A DNA stretch of 64,000 bases from Siphonodentalium dalli (taxonomy: Eukaryota > Mollusca > Scaphopoda > Gadilida > Siphonodentaliidae), in assembly GCA_032622095.1 (NCBI GenBank), contig CP136065.1, positions 55,921,949 to 55,985,948 on the forward strand, given 5' to 3'. The number at the start of each line of letters is the position of its first letter. The stretch's first letter is position 1. The translations under genes and the position numbers were made by a program. The notes under the pieces are model-generated. The model had not been told where the DNA came from and did no database searches. It saw only the letters and a program-made list of their open reading frames with translations. This document shows, piece after piece, positions 12,515 through 25,194 of the stretch.

Positions 12515-13838
12515 TCTATTATTACCACTTTAGAGGGCGTTCTCTAGTAGATTAACAGTATTTTACCCGAACGGTAAAAAGCCATAACGCCCGGCATCAA
12601 ACCGGATGCGGGCCGTTAACGATATTAACGGCCCGCATCCGGTTTGCGATTTGCTAGAAATCCAATCGGCAATTTATCTGATCTTCGATTTTGAAGATCC
12701 CCCGATTCCTACCGAAAGATATTCGGCATTACTCGGTTTGACGTCTGTGTGTATTCTGCACATACTCCGAACAGATCCCCAATTTGTAACATACCCGAGC
12801 TACGGGACATAACTCTAATCCATACATGCCAAGTTTCATCAAGACATTTCGCCGTATTGAAGGAACAAATACCACAGTAAAGTCGAAACGTGAAATGTGT
12901 ACCTATAAATTTAAGCACTGTATAAATAGGTAGTGATTGATAGTGCAGTGAACACGAGTATAGCATGTTGGAATTGATGTTTTCAATAGTAGACTATACT
13001 TCTACTATTTCGGCACTTAATGATTAAAACAATTTATTTATTTACTTTGTGCGCTTATTTATTTTTTTTAAAGTCTTTTTCGTAACGTCTGGTGGCGTTC
13101 TACACCACCGTAACTGACTGTTCTGTGTCTGTTCAAAGTCAAACTATAGACGTATATAAATATCGTCTGCATGATTGTTAAAAAACAATTTTCATTCATG
13201 ATTGATTGACATTCAATAATTAATTAATTGTTAATTCGTCTTTATTATATATACGGTATTTTTATAATCGCAGAGTACACAAATAAATGTAAATTATAAC
13301 ATCAAATAAAACACACAACGGCAGTCAACATCAACAAAAACAACAGCGAAGTATACTCAGATCTCCGATGTTGAAGATCCCCCGGAGATACCCGAATCGG
13401 CTCGGCAATATTCGGGGGATCTTCAAAATCGAAGATCCGCGTCCTTGCATCCAATCGAACGCAACCTTATTTCGGATTTCGGAATTTCTGTTAAAACAAG
13501 TTTATAGTATATTATTACGAATAAAACTGAAATTTTACTGTAGTAGATGTAAATGATGTAATAACAGACCAACAACAAGTAAGTGTTACCTAACAAATGG
13601 AATAAATTAGATTTCTGACTGAATTTTCGTTAGATATGTCCCTATTTTCGTGGTAAATAATATAATTAGTCACGTGACAATTTGTTTGACAACGAACAGA
13701 CAACACATGGTTTGAATTGTGATCGTTTTGAAAAAAAGAGTTATTACATGTATTTCATTTGACATATTGTTGCCTACTCACTCATCTATGTTCTAGTTGG
13801 GTTTCATTTCAGAAAGTGGTAATAATAGTAATAACTTG
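12515..13838. repeat. Possible large inverted-repeat element
   Basis: CTATTATTACCACTTT near 12517 and its inverse AAAGTGGTAATAATAG near 13814 bracket about 1.3 kb. Inside, a 47-bp palindrome (12599-12645, arms rich in CCGGATGCGGGCCG) and a second inverted pair built on CTTCGATTTTGAAGATCCCC (12683 and 13412-13434) are symmetrically arranged. No transposase is visible. This may be one decayed element or several nested ones. Confidence 0.35.
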
Positions 13839-14003
13839 ATTTTGTCGGGCGTTATGGTTTATTAACGGCCCTCCAGAAATGATTAACAGCCCTCGGGCCA
13901 TTAAAGGCCCTCGACTTCGTCTCGGGCCTTTAATGAACCCTCGGGCTGTTAATCATTTCTGGAGGGCCGTTAATAAACCATAACGCCCTCCAAAATCAAG
14001 TTA
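13836..14003. mobile_element. Foldback with about 80-bp arms
   Basis: The arms begin AACTTGATTTTGTCGGGCG / GGGCGTTATGGTTTATTAAC and mirror each other across a centre near 13918. The arms are GC-richer than the surrounding DNA and include repeated GCCCTCGGGC motifs. Related GGGCGTTATGG and CGGCCC motifs appear near 12590, suggesting the two belong together. Confidence 0.65.
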
Positions 14004-16635
14004 TTGGTATATTAAATCAGGGTCAGGTTCATTGTAACATTTCTTCCAAATTCTTAGCCTAAACTTCCCAACTAATCTAATCCAGTTCTCATACAGTATT
14101 TATTTCTTCCTATGATAGAAATGTAAAAGCCAGCTTTGGTCACTAGGACGTAACAACTACAGATACAGACAGATACAGTCTTCATAATGTACCATCAGTC
14201 AATATACTGATACCAGTACTACCATGGGAGTGAATCAGTTGGTATGGTGCATAGTGCACTGGGCATGCACCATCATATAGTGCTGGGCGGTTTCCCGATT
14301 AATAGACAATACCCGGTTAAAATTTCAATATCGTCTAAACTAAAATAATCGTAATATCATCGGCAATCAGTGCATCAGTGGGTGCCAGCCAATCACAAGC
14401 GTGTACAAACAAATAATTTAACTCGAGCCTAAATCGTGTTAAAATCCCAGCGTAACATCCAGGCGTGCAATCAAAACACACAGAATAGAAAACAGGATCA
14501 AATCGGAAGGGAGGCTCCGGGATCATTGGGCTTGAATCAAGTAAGTATGGTCCACATTTTCATTTTGTGTGTTGATTGAGAATTGGAGAACACAGTTTAT
14601 TCAGTACAGCATGGTACTATGATTACGCAACCCTGAGAAATGAATGTCAGTTATGCCACGCCTCTTCCTTCAGCATAAAGATGCACATGTATGCACCATC
14701 AATCAAAATAATCAATGAGCGAAGATACCGCCCTCTTCTCGTCTAGAAGAAACAACTCACTGTGATTGGTTAAAACCAATTGTATAGAATTAGAGCTTCA
14801 AACCCGCCCAAAAATACATGGTGTTCTCCTTGCTTGGCCGAATTCAAAAGATTATGTACTACGTGTGTTTGGACTTCACTAAAAGACTGAACCTCATTGT
14901 CAAATTTGTCTTGCCGGTAAACCACAATTCCATTTGTCAAGCGACTCAAGTATCACCGGGAATAACATATATTTACTCAACTTAGTTGAACATACCGAGA
15001 TAGAAAAGGATACTATAGTATAGAACACTTTTAATTTCGGCATAGACGACATAATACTTTTACTAATTACCGGTATAAACCAGATTTGTCAAGTCACCGG
15101 AACGAAATTGTACGAATAGCGGAATTTAACCTGTGAATTCAATTTTTCATTCCGAAGTTGTCACTGGTTGAGTGGTTGTGTATGTTATTCCCGACGTCAA
15201 CTTGTCAAAATTAATGCCAATGATGTGATTCTATCTAACAGTGAGAAATGGTTTTCAGTCTCTAGTATCTGTTTAAAAATAACCGCGATTATATCGTTAA
15301 CCGCGGTTTTAATAAAAAAAAATCCCGGTTTTTATTTTCGTTAATATCGTCCAGCCCTACCATCATTATGCATCATATTAAAGCTATCAAATGTTAATGC
15401 AGTTTGTTCGATTCCTGATATATGCACAGATTTATGATTTGGCCTAAAAAGAATAAATTTGTTTTCACTAACCCAACTGACCCATAAAAAAGTGCCGACT
15501 GCAACAATTTTATTGCCGATTAATTTTTTTTTTTAATTATTTCCACTATCCCGACCGACCCATCAGAAAAGATGCCGAGTCCACAATTTGTTTTCAGGGA
15601 TGACGTGGAAATTTAATACAATGCATGGGTATCTGTTGTCATCATGTATTTAATATAATGGTAATATATACGTAGTCGACTGCACTCAGAGCTTGAAATC
15701 TGATCAGAATCATGATTCTTAGTTTGATCCTCGTGAAAAGCAGCTGATTCACTGTAGGAAGGCTATATTTTGATTGTCGCAAATGTTTATGGATTTTAAG
15801 GTCTGGCACTCATAGTGTTTGCGCCTACCATCATCATTCTTGTCATTATGGAGGTATTGGTATATGTTTTGAAAAAAAAAATTGGGACAACTGCAATCAA
15901 AACATTTGAGAGAAAGAAGAAATGGCGGTATCCAAGTCTGCGTGAAGAAATAGTGTCGTGCATCGAGAGTGTACTGCTATATAAAATTGTTCAATATTAC
16001 CAACAAACTATTTAAATATGAAAGTTAAATTGGTGGCATGCAATCCTATTTAACTTCGAAGCCAAATAACTCACTCTATCAATGGTTAATAGAATGAATG
16101 GTGTTGTATTATTTTTAACACTGTGCATATCATACAAAAATGTTGGATTCAACCCTGTCGGTACACCTGGTTATTTTTTCTACTCAGGGTGATTGATGTG
16201 CAAAGTGTTTTGACATAAAATGTTAAAAATATTTCTGACAAAACATGTGCAGGCAATTGAAAAAAAACTATGCATGAAAAACATTCGGTATAAGGGGTCT
16301 TTATATAGACATTTAGACTGGAATTAGTATTACATCTGCTAGTCTTTTCCTTGCGAAAATGTTTTTATTGGTTAACCGAGATATATGTACCACTAGCGTA
16401 ACCCATATTTATATAAATAACTTCAAGTATTTGGGTCACTCTGTGATATATATTAAAAGGAACAGATGAGTAACGTAGCACTAGCAATATGCCTACTGGG
16501 AAAATGATAAGAAATAATTATTAAATGGTATGAATAAAATACACCAATATTAGGTAGGCCAAAAGCAGATTGATACCACAAAATTTTTACCAAGATTGAA
16601 ATCGTTCCAGTGCGGATGACGGGAATAAAAAGTAC

Positions 16636-17162
16636 ATTATCGGGCGGCGTTGGCAGTGGGTATGCTGTTAAAATATTCACCGCTGTCAAAAACCGCCATA
16701 AACAGAAATAATAGTAAAATATAGACATACTTTGTTCTTGTACCAATCAGAAATATGGCATAAACAGTATGTTATTGTCAAATGTTTTTCCTTTGTTATG
16801 TATACAAAAGCAAAAAACATTACAGAACCTGGCTTTTGTTTAGATCCGGATATGGTAAACAAAAAGAGCGTTTATATTTGTTTACTCTTTTCCTGATATG
16901 GAAATAATAAAGAGCGTTTTTATCATTTGTGTGTGATTAACCAATAGAATTGAGCTGTGCTATGTAAACAGAAGAAAAACTTCTGTAACACGAGCAGGAT
17001 CTTGTTTATGTACACCATCGTATGACTTGTCGACAATATACTATTTACGCGCTGATTATGTTTGGCATATGAACAAAACTATATATATTTTAATATTCCT
17101 TCTGTTGATGGCGATTTGAACAAATATGAATAGTTCTGCAACGAATGCTGTCCGTGCCTTTA
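16636..17162 (-). mobile_element. Family X dispersed repeat, copy in inverse orientation
   Basis: A roughly 530-bp match, in reverse, to 21901-22433. Shared blocks include GGGCGGCGTTGGCAGTGGG, 'AAAAACCGCCATAA', 'TCCGGATATGG', 'ATTAACCAATAGAATTGAG' and 'GTACACCATCGTATGAC'. One end is GTCCGTGCCT followed by TTAA. No coding capacity is seen. Confidence 0.75.
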
Positions 17163-17830
17163 AATTTATTTTTTAGTTTGATCATACAAAAAACTACCCA
17201 TTGCAAAAAGAGGTTAAAAAAAAGCCTACCGACTGACCCATCATTTTTGAGACCCTGTTAGCGGAAACACAGGTATTCTTTTTATTTAGGCCTTAACACA
17301 AAAGGGAAGATAGTCTGATTTATGTACAGGCTATATATATATGCTGCTTATAATTATATATGTATTTTCTAATTTTTCATTATCATTTATAATTAAATAG
17401 TACACCTCACTGTACACTACATGTATAACAGTATATGTCTAGTTCAAGTCATAATAACTATAAAAGTTAATAAATCTTTTTAATTTATGTGTACTGCAGT
17501 TTATCATCCTATTATGACCAATTATTATACAACCTACTCAATAAATTTATAAACTAAATATATTGTGGTAGTTCTATGATTACCCATGATATTATTGGAT
17601 AATATTCACATGATATGGCTACTAGTATTACCGGTACATGTACCTTCAGAAGATGCTCACATTTAATAATCTAAATACGTCTATATTTTCATTAAATCAG
17701 ATTTGTTCACAAGTTTATTTTATTTTATTATATCATATGTTTATTTGAACAGAAAATAAATAATTGAATCTGTATCTGGGCAAGTTTGTCAGTTGCATTT
17801 CACAGTCGGTTGTTCTTATACACATGTGTA

Positions 17831-18019
17831 CAGTAATGCCCAAAGTAATTGACCACTTAACTACAGCAGAATTATGGGTAATTTTTCAGGATTTAGTCGG
17901 AAATATGACTCGCCGAGAGCTTTCCGATGAATGGCAACAAGCCATATTTCCGACAAAATCCTGAAAAATTACCCATAATTCTGCTGTGGTTAAGTGGTCA
18001 ATTACTTTGGGCGTTACTG
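17831..18019. mobile_element. M1 MITE copy 1
   Basis: A 189-bp palindrome between TA dinucleotides, beginning CAGTAATGCCC and ending in its inverse. The arms carry 'TTATGGGTAATTTTTCAGGA' and 'AGTCGGAAATATG'. The loop differs from later copies (GACTCGCCGAGAGCTTTCC). TA duplication and CAGT ends point to the Tc1/mariner-pogo group; there is no transposase. Confidence 0.85.
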
Positions 18020-18654
18020 TATATAGTTTTATGTTTGAGTCTCCTGAATTTTCAACAAAATTTACAGAATCCTGCCTAATCTTTTACAAAATCCTCGGAC
18101 TGGTTTCCAGACAGTCTTGTCTACACTTGAGAGTACTAAAGAGTTCATCATAGCTAATTGTGGAAGTGAAAAAGGAAATTTAAAAAAGCAGGCTCGTTGG
18201 TTTTGGCATTTTGTCCAGTGCTTGTTTGGTGTATTTAATTACTCTATCACATCTGTGATTGCTTTGGCTCTGCCTTCAATGAGGGACCTGTCTGTCTGGT
18301 TTTCGGCCTGTTAGTCTTGGACAGATTCTAACAGGATTTCTAATTTGTCCAAATTGACTCAGGAATTGAGCTTGTAAATTGTTTGAGGTTGAACCGTTCA
18401 ATGTTTTACTACCTTACATCCCAATATCCCCTATTGATTAGCTCTATTGTTTTTGCCATGTTGTGTTGTGCTCGTTTATGCTCTCACAGGTGGATAAACA
18501 AACATCTTGGACTATCACCAAACCCAACACGGGAAAGCATATTTGTTTTTTGAGTTTTTTTTTGGGTGGGGTACAGTGTGTATGTCCATAGCCAATTGTC
18601 CGACTGATCTTATTTAGCTGCCTTTGTGACAGGGACCAGTCTATGAGTTTAAAA

Positions 18655-18990
18655 CAACAGGGAAGTCGGTAGCGTACTGGTCTCTCGTGCTAGCGGACCA
18701 GGGATAGCAACCTGGTCAGGGTATTCTGACAAAAATCAGAACTCGGTCACATACAAGTTTGTCGGACTGAAAAGTCTCATTCGAGATCACTGAATAAAGA
18801 TCCGAATGCAAAATGTCAACTTGCATTATCACAACATTTGTCCAGGTATGTTGTCGTGGGTGCAATCGCTGTCCGGTCAGGTGCGGACATTAATGGTTGA
18901 CCCATGTACACGCCTCGGTGTGTGCATGTTAAAGAATGCTACTGGAGTCACCACAGGGTTATAAAGTTCCTCGGCTGTGTTAGCATCTGG
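18655..18990 (+). mobile_element. tRNA-derived SINE, about 340 bp
   Basis: An A-box-like GGTAGCGTACTGGTC at about 18668 is followed by a B-box-like region (ACCAGGGATAGCAACCTGG). The body ends in 'GTACACGCCTCGGTGTGTGC' and ATGTTAAAGAATGC, a tail style I associate with invertebrate SINEs. Too diverged to fold as a tRNA. Confidence 0.5.
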
Positions 18991-19244
18991 ACCAGCACGT
19001 CTATAAGGCCAAAGAAAAAAGACACATCGACCGACCCTAAAAATAACAGCTGACCCTAAACTTTTTATTGATATTTTGAGAAAAAGGCAAAATTTTCTAA
19101 AAAAATAAAAATAAATTTTGTTGCTTTTTTTTATAACTGTTTTTACCACCAATGCTCATTAATATTGATGATTATTAGTGTGCAAAACGCATGGTTTCTA
19201 ACATATCCCTGTGAAAAGTAATCATGAAATCATAGCTGTCTCAA

Positions 19245-19335
19245 AACTTAAAAGTGTGTCTGTCATTTGTAGAATGGGTGAATTTAGTGATACTATCCAA
19301 CACAGTGGAAGATAAAATGCATAATCGTTGTGATT
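19245..19335 (+). mobile_element. H1 MITE fragment
   Basis: AGTGTGTCTGTCATTTG, 'GTGAATTTAGTGATACTATCC' in shortened form, and 'GATAAAATGCATAATCG' match the H1 family, but the palindrome arms are deleted. Confidence 0.5.
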
Positions 19336-19402
19336 AAGGAAAAACAAAAAAACAATTGTTTCCAATTTGTTTGCCATTTAATTGTTTCAAATCGTTAGAA
19401 TA

Positions 19403-19464
19403 GTGATAATTTAATGACACATTCAGGGTTAGAAAAGTGATAATTTAATGACACATTCAGGGTT
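19403..19464. repeat. Direct duplication, 29-bp unit
   Basis: Two adjacent copies of a unit beginning AGTGATAATTTAATGACACA and ending TTCAGGGTT are separated by five bases. Near-identity suggests a recent local duplication. Confidence 0.7.
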
Positions 19465-19859
19465 CAACTTTTCTATATCATCTCTGGTATTTAAAAGTCA
19501 AGTACAACTTTATACAAGTTGATGAAAATCTACAATATGTTTATCAATATATATTGTTTTTCATTTTAATACTAGAATTCCCTTCTATAAAATTATTTGT
19601 TAGTGAATTATTGGGCTGATTTGATCATGAGCTACATAGAAATAGCATCCACAAAATGGTGAAATAGATGAAAAATATTAATTGACCTTTAAAGATGTAC
19701 CATTTCATTAATAAACTCAGGTGTTTTCATGTAGTATATCGGGGTAGTAACTGTCAATATTAACAACAAAAAATAATAAACTCTGGGCTTGATATATATA
19801 GGAGTGATAGGAAGACAGTCAGCCATGACTATATCACCCCTAGCAATATACATGTATAG

Positions 19860-19940
19860 TCTATTAATATTATATTTATTTGTAATTGTACTTTCCATGT
19901 ATGTGTATTGTAAATAAAATTATCCTATCCTATCCTATAG
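19860..19940 (+). mobile_element. Probable retroelement 3' end with TATCC repeats
   Basis: TGTAAATAAAATTATCC followed by two more TATCC units resembles a LINE or SINE 3' end terminating in a short tandem tail. No coding part is present nearby. Confidence 0.3.
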
Positions 19941-20044
19941 GAGATATAGCACAGTAGCATGTTATATTTTATGCCTCTGAAACATGCCGAGCATTGCTCA
20001 ATGAACATGCTTTGGACTATACAACACACCAGGCGCCTATTTTT

Positions 20045-20238
20045 AGAAGCAGATTAAATTTTTGAGACAGTGCAAATTTGTTTGGGATTGGGTGGGATTC
20101 GAACCCAGGCCCATGATTGCGAGCGCCCCTCGCGACTCAAAGTCTGATGTCAATACCACACAGTCACCGAAGCGACCCCTTCGAATCCCACCCAATCCCA
20201 AAAAAAATTTCACTGTCTCAAAAATTAAATTTGCTTCT
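20045..20238. mobile_element. Foldback built around a tRNA-like SINE head
   Basis: Arms of about 60 bp (starting AGAAGCAGATTAAATTTTTG) end in 'GGGTGGGATTCGAACCC'-type sequence on both sides. The minus strand between the arms reads like a tRNA: an A-box-like GGTGACTGTGTGG, then GGGTTCGAATCCCACC, a near-perfect B box and T-arm. The B-box/T-arm half is duplicated in inverse on the other arm. No normal tRNA clover-leaf can be completed because of the extra middle sequence. Confidence 0.6.
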
Positions 20239-21900
20239 GGGCTTGATGTTTGCTTGTTAGCTGTGTTTAGACTGTTAAAATCTATTGTGGACACATTTGT
20301 AGATGAGAACAGACTTGCATATTCAAGAATGTACACATTGTATTGAGATACTGTTTTTCCATGCAACATTAGTGAATCAAATTACAAAATATTGTCTGTG
20401 ACAAAAAAGCTAACAGGGTATGAAAGGTTATGTAGAAACTGAGTAAAGTGATGATCTATAGGTTGCATCCTGGTTCATTGGACAACTGTAGTGGGCACAT
20501 ACTTGTCGTCACAGGTTGGGTATCAGATGTTTAATAGATGGGTACAAACATGCAAATATTAAGATAAAAGTATCTTACTCAATTGCTGGAATGCGAATCA
20601 TTTTACCCATGTCACTAACTCTGCACGCTAATGTGTTTAAAATATTATCTTTAGAAGGTTTCAGACGTTTCGATTAGTATAATTTGTGCATATCAGGGGC
20701 CCATAGGGGGAACCATACTTTGACCTGGTAAGATGATAAATGTCGTAATTTAGACCAAACAATTGAAATCCTTGTATTAGATTTCCGAGAATGATCGATT
20801 TCAGGATAATTTTTCATTGATAGCAATTTACCCGGTACATGGAATCATTTCAATACAATAAACTATTTCTCAGTGTTGCAGGTACTCGATTGTTCCAAAT
20901 AAAAGTGCATGCACAAATTTCATTGAAAATTTCCACCCTGTGCGTTGCATATTTGTATCTCCAGATTTATTTTATTTGCTTTCTCTGCCGAAAACTGGAG
21001 ATGTTTTGTTGACAAAAATCGTGATGAAGTGTTTCTTATTTCCCTGTTGATGCCAGCTGTACATAAAAATGTACCATTTTCTTAACTAATATTGATACAG
21101 CGCGCGATTTATTTCAAACTCCATCTATAAAAATGTCACATTTGTTTATGTTTTGACCAGAATTGGGACACTGGAACATGCATAACCAAGGCTCAAAATA
21201 CATTTAATTTTGCAAGAATCAAATGCTGAGTCAAGTTAGTCATAAAGCACTGAAAATTGAAATGTTTCGCGAGAATGTGATAAATTGTATTCTTTCTCCT
21301 TAAAGACATATTATGGACTTGTTCGGGCGCGTGAAACTGTTAAGTTAGTACTCAGGAGGGATGCCAAATGTGGGAATGTACATGTAGAATTCTACTAACA
21401 TTGCCGAAAATCTCCAGGAAATTGACCATAACACTCCATAGAAATCATTGTCTGAACCATGCGTAAATGTAAATATTTACATCTCGATTCGGGACGCAAC
21501 AATCAGCGATAAACTATTGCAAATTATATTGCAATCAAGAGTCATTGCGTTTAATTAATATATGAGAATGATGGTTTGTGTTGTAAATTTGGATTGATAT
21601 TCATAAAAATATCTTCTTTGAGCAAGATTATTCTCTATTTCTATTTGATCACCTAACTGTAGTGTTTCACATCACTTTAAATTTAAAACCCTGTTTCGTT
21701 CAACAATTCATAGATCAGAACAAATATTATATATTCTATTTAATAAACCTGTTACTGGGTTAATAATGATATGTTTTCAATGTCATAATAAATAATTAAT
21801 TCAATTAAATGCGAACACTGCTAGGAGACTAATGGAACGAATATGTGATGTAAACCGGTAACAGTATCTGGAATAACTGATCATATCACAAGCTGGTTTA

Positions 21901-22433
21901 AAGGCAACGTCGGCGTTCGTTGCAGAAATATTTATATTTGTTCAAATCGCCATCAACAGAAGGAACACCAAAATATATACAGTTCTGCTCATAAGCCAAA
22001 CATAATCAGCGTGTAAACAGTATATTGTCGTCAAGACGTACGATGGTGTACATAAACAAGAGACTGCTCGTGTTACAGAAGTTGTGCTTCTGTTTACAAA
22101 ACACAGCGTAATTCTATTGGTTAATCACACAAAATTTATATAAACGCTCTTTATTATTTCCATATCAGGAAAACAGTAACAAATAACGCTCTTTATGTTT
22201 GCCATATCCGGATCTAAACAAAAGACAGGAAACGTAACGTTTTTTGCTTTTTTTTACATAACAAAGGTTTATAAAAGTGACAATAACATACTGTTTATGC
22301 CATATTTGTGATTGGCATAAGAACATAGTGTGTCTATATTTTACTATTCCTTCTGCTTATGGCGGTTTTTGACGGAGATGAATATTTTAACAGCATACCC
22401 ACCGCCAACGCCGCCCGTATCTTTAAGTCAAAG
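21901..22433 (+). mobile_element. Family X dispersed repeat, full copy
   Basis: Both ends abut TTTAA. The left end is AGGCAACGTCGGCGTT, and the inverse of the right end is AGATACGGGCGGCGTT, so the terminal repeats match over most of 16 bases. With TTAA at each side this could be another TTAA-targeting non-autonomous element of about 530 bp. A 70-codon frame inside has no recognisable product. Confidence 0.65.
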
Positions 22434-23164
22434 GAATCTAGGACTACATTATTCAATGTCCCTGTTATCTTTAGTACTACCATTCTATGTACCGATAACT
22501 GTATTGAATATTTCCCAATATGAAAAACCTTGCTTGCGGTGAAATCATGATCGAGAACCTAATCAATCAACTGTTTGACAAACAAATGCTACGCCCACAC
22601 ATTACAGTATTATATGCCAGTTAGAAAACATAACAACAAGCTTAACAGATAGAGAACCTGCTGCATTTTATCGTAGTCAAGATGAAACAGTATATATTTA
22701 TATACATTTATATATACAAAGTACTAAAGATAAAGCAGTCACACTTTTGCACATGATTTACAACTGTCTATCAAGACAAAGATAAATTAACAGAAATAAT
22801 ATTCATCAAGTAGAATAATAAAAAATTAGCGTACCCATCGAGCATCCATTGATGATATGAGTCTTGCCTCTTTGTGATGAAATAAATCTGGGATATACAC
22901 TTTCTTATTGTCATTCTTTACACCCATTGATATTGCCTAATGTCTATAAATTGACACCATAATGTCGCTTGTGCCCACCTTGATATATGAATATAGGTGT
23001 TTGATTCAGTGTGTCCTCACAGTACCTTTGAAATGGATGGTACATGTAATGCTTTGTGTACATAAGTACACGGAATGTACTTTCTGGTTTGCTTAGGGCT
23101 TTCCTTATCCTTGATGGCCCCATAGAGGGTTTGATAATGGCTGTAGATATAATTGATGATTCCC

Positions 23165-23375
23165 ATATTATAGAAGTACTCAGGATTCCAATCATTCCTG
23201 ACCTCCAATTACAACAACAACTACATAACATCACTATTCGCTTTGTTTAAAGAATGTTAAAATACTAATGTGAGGTACCTCTCACATTAAAGAGATATTC
23301 ATGATTCCAGACCTTCAGTTACAACAACAACACATACAAATCTGTTTTAACATCACTGTTTTCCTTGTTCTACTT
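23165..23375. repeat. Diverged tandem duplication
   Basis: The segments at about 23170-23260 and 23285-23375 share 'GGATTCCAATCATTCC'/'TGATTCCAGACC', 'TTACAACAACAAC' and 'ACATCACT' in the same order. A roughly 100-bp local duplication is the simplest reading. Confidence 0.5.
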
Positions 23376-23382
23376 AAAGAAT

Positions 23383-23507
23383 CAAGTCTGGGAAATAGTG
23401 TGTCATTTGCAGAATGAGGTCCCCAGAGGGTGAATTTAGTGACTCTATCCCGTATGGTGGGCTAGCATCACCAAATTCGCCCTCTGGAAACCTCATACTG
23501 CTTAGAC
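23383..23507. mobile_element. H1 MITE, half-length copy
   Basis: The left end CAAGTCTGGGAAATAGTGTG is followed by one complete H1 palindrome (arms 'GAGGTCCCCAGAGGGTGAAT' and inverse). The element stops at CTTAGACC, so the spacer and second palindrome are absent. Confidence 0.7.
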
Positions 23508-23670
23508 CTTATCAGTTTCACGTGCCCAAACAAGTCCATAATATGTCTTTATGATCTTTTTGTTTATGAAAATTTAACTCAGTAATTATTGCTGTCCATA
23601 TAAATCATCAAAACTGTATGAAATATATTGATGAATAATTATATCTACTGGTAAGACTATATATTGACCT

Positions 23671-24290
23671 GCAGCATAAAAAGATCCTGTGCCAGTTCAT
23701 TCTCTAATATATGTGCATCTCCCATAGGGAGCCTCGAATATATAAGAGAATGTGCTGACTTACACGGTCAAGGTAAATATTGTTACTCTCGAGTGCCTAA
23801 TAGTAGTACAGGATGAAAATCTCCAAAATTTTAATAACAGTACAGGTCGGAATAATAGTACAGGGTGCACTGGTATCAGATAACCGCTATACTGGAACAT
23901 GTACATAGTTTATTGTAAATGTTAGAGATAGACACTAGTGAATATAAAGATAAATATGTACCTATTAACTGCAGTATATACTTCTATTTTTGAGCAATTC
24001 ATACTGAAAATTGAACAATCAAAGAATTAGGTAGGTTCACATATTGGACATGGCGAAAATGAATAAACGTACAGGGACAAATAAGGATTGTTACAGGTGT
24101 GAATTTCATCAGGAAATAAACATACATGTATGACTATTAGGCACTTGAGAGTAGGACAAAGTATTCTATTATATATGCGAGTCTCCCATAGGAGCCTTGT
24201 ATATATATAAGAGAATGCGCTGGCTTACAAGGTCAAGGTAAATATTGTTAGACTAATGTCGCAAAATTTCAGGAAGCTCCAGACAATGTT
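23671..24290. mobile_element. PB2-type MITE interrupted by a TA element
   Basis: The left part shows 'GCAGCAT', 'GATCCTGTGCCAG' and a hairpin with 'TCTCCCATAGGGAGCCTCG'. The right part has a second hairpin and ends in 'TTTCAGGAAGCTCC'. Removing 23786-24153 rejoins 'GGTAAATATTGTTA' to 'GGACAAAGTATTC', matching the uninterrupted arrangement in the copy at 62638. The outer CCCTTT ends have decayed. Confidence 0.7.
23786..24151. mobile_element. Nested TA-flanked element, 366 bp
   Basis: Terminal inverted repeats CTCTCGAGTGCCTAATAGT and its inverse (one mismatch near the end) lie between TA at 23784-23785 and 24152-24153. The interior repeats 'AGTACAGG' and has no open frame. TA duplication suggests Tc1/mariner-type mobilisation. 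Only one copy is present in the window. Confidence 0.75.
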
Positions 24291-25194
24291 AACTGAGCTG
24301 AATGAGTATGTTTGCCCACCCACCTCACTTATGATAAACGAATACATGTATCTAGCATTTTTATGGTGGACTATGGAGCAAACAAGTTTTGTCTAGCATA
24401 TCGATTACTACTCCCACATCACTTTGAAGTTTGAAGTGTGAACTTTTTGTCTTCTAACAACATACCATACCACAGAACTTGACCTACGACTAACTTCTAG
24501 TGATCATTCACTTTCTCATATCATTTGTTCAATGATCATCACCGGGCATGTTTTTAAAAATTTTGACAGACATGTCAAAAATTTGTCACTCTGTCATCTG
24601 GGCCTACGCCGAGGGTTAGTAGGTGTATACGATTCTTATGAATGGGTGGTTCATCCTCAAACATATGAATTATAACTTGGGGGGGCATTACATAAACGGA
24701 AAACAAACAAATCGACATTCTTTATTCTTTTGAAGATATGGTATGCTGTGTCATTCATGAATCGATGTCTGGCCGGTTCATTCATCGGCTGGACTAAACT
24801 GGTTATATAAGGGCATTGTTTTCTCATTCAAATTATTACATCAATTACATGCAATGTAAACGATTGGTTGATCTGTGCATTTTCTAGCAGTTTATCATTT
24901 TGTCATATAATAGTAAACTATCGTTTTAACCCTTTGATTACTGAATGGATTCTCCTGATCAGTTCAGAGAGTTTACTTTGGAATGGGCTACTTTTCATTT
25001 GTAGGGATGTTCAGTTAATATCCCTTGATTTGCTGAATGGATTATCCTATTCAGTTCTAAATGTGTGCATAGGTATGGTTCATTATTATGGGGAATATTT
25101 AGATGAAAGATAAAAACAGATACTAGTAAACACTACAGATCCATTTAAAGGGATGTTCAGCTTCAGATATCAAACTATCATAACAAATTAAGGT

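Noticed and set aside
14280-14530. Minus-strand 63-codon frame with several Cys residues
   Set aside because: No splice context and no known motif; spacing of Cys does not match any zinc-binding pattern.
20043-20369. Intact tRNA gene on the minus strand
   Set aside because: The B box is excellent, but the D-arm/anticodon part cannot be folded with correct spacing; a SINE head explains it better.
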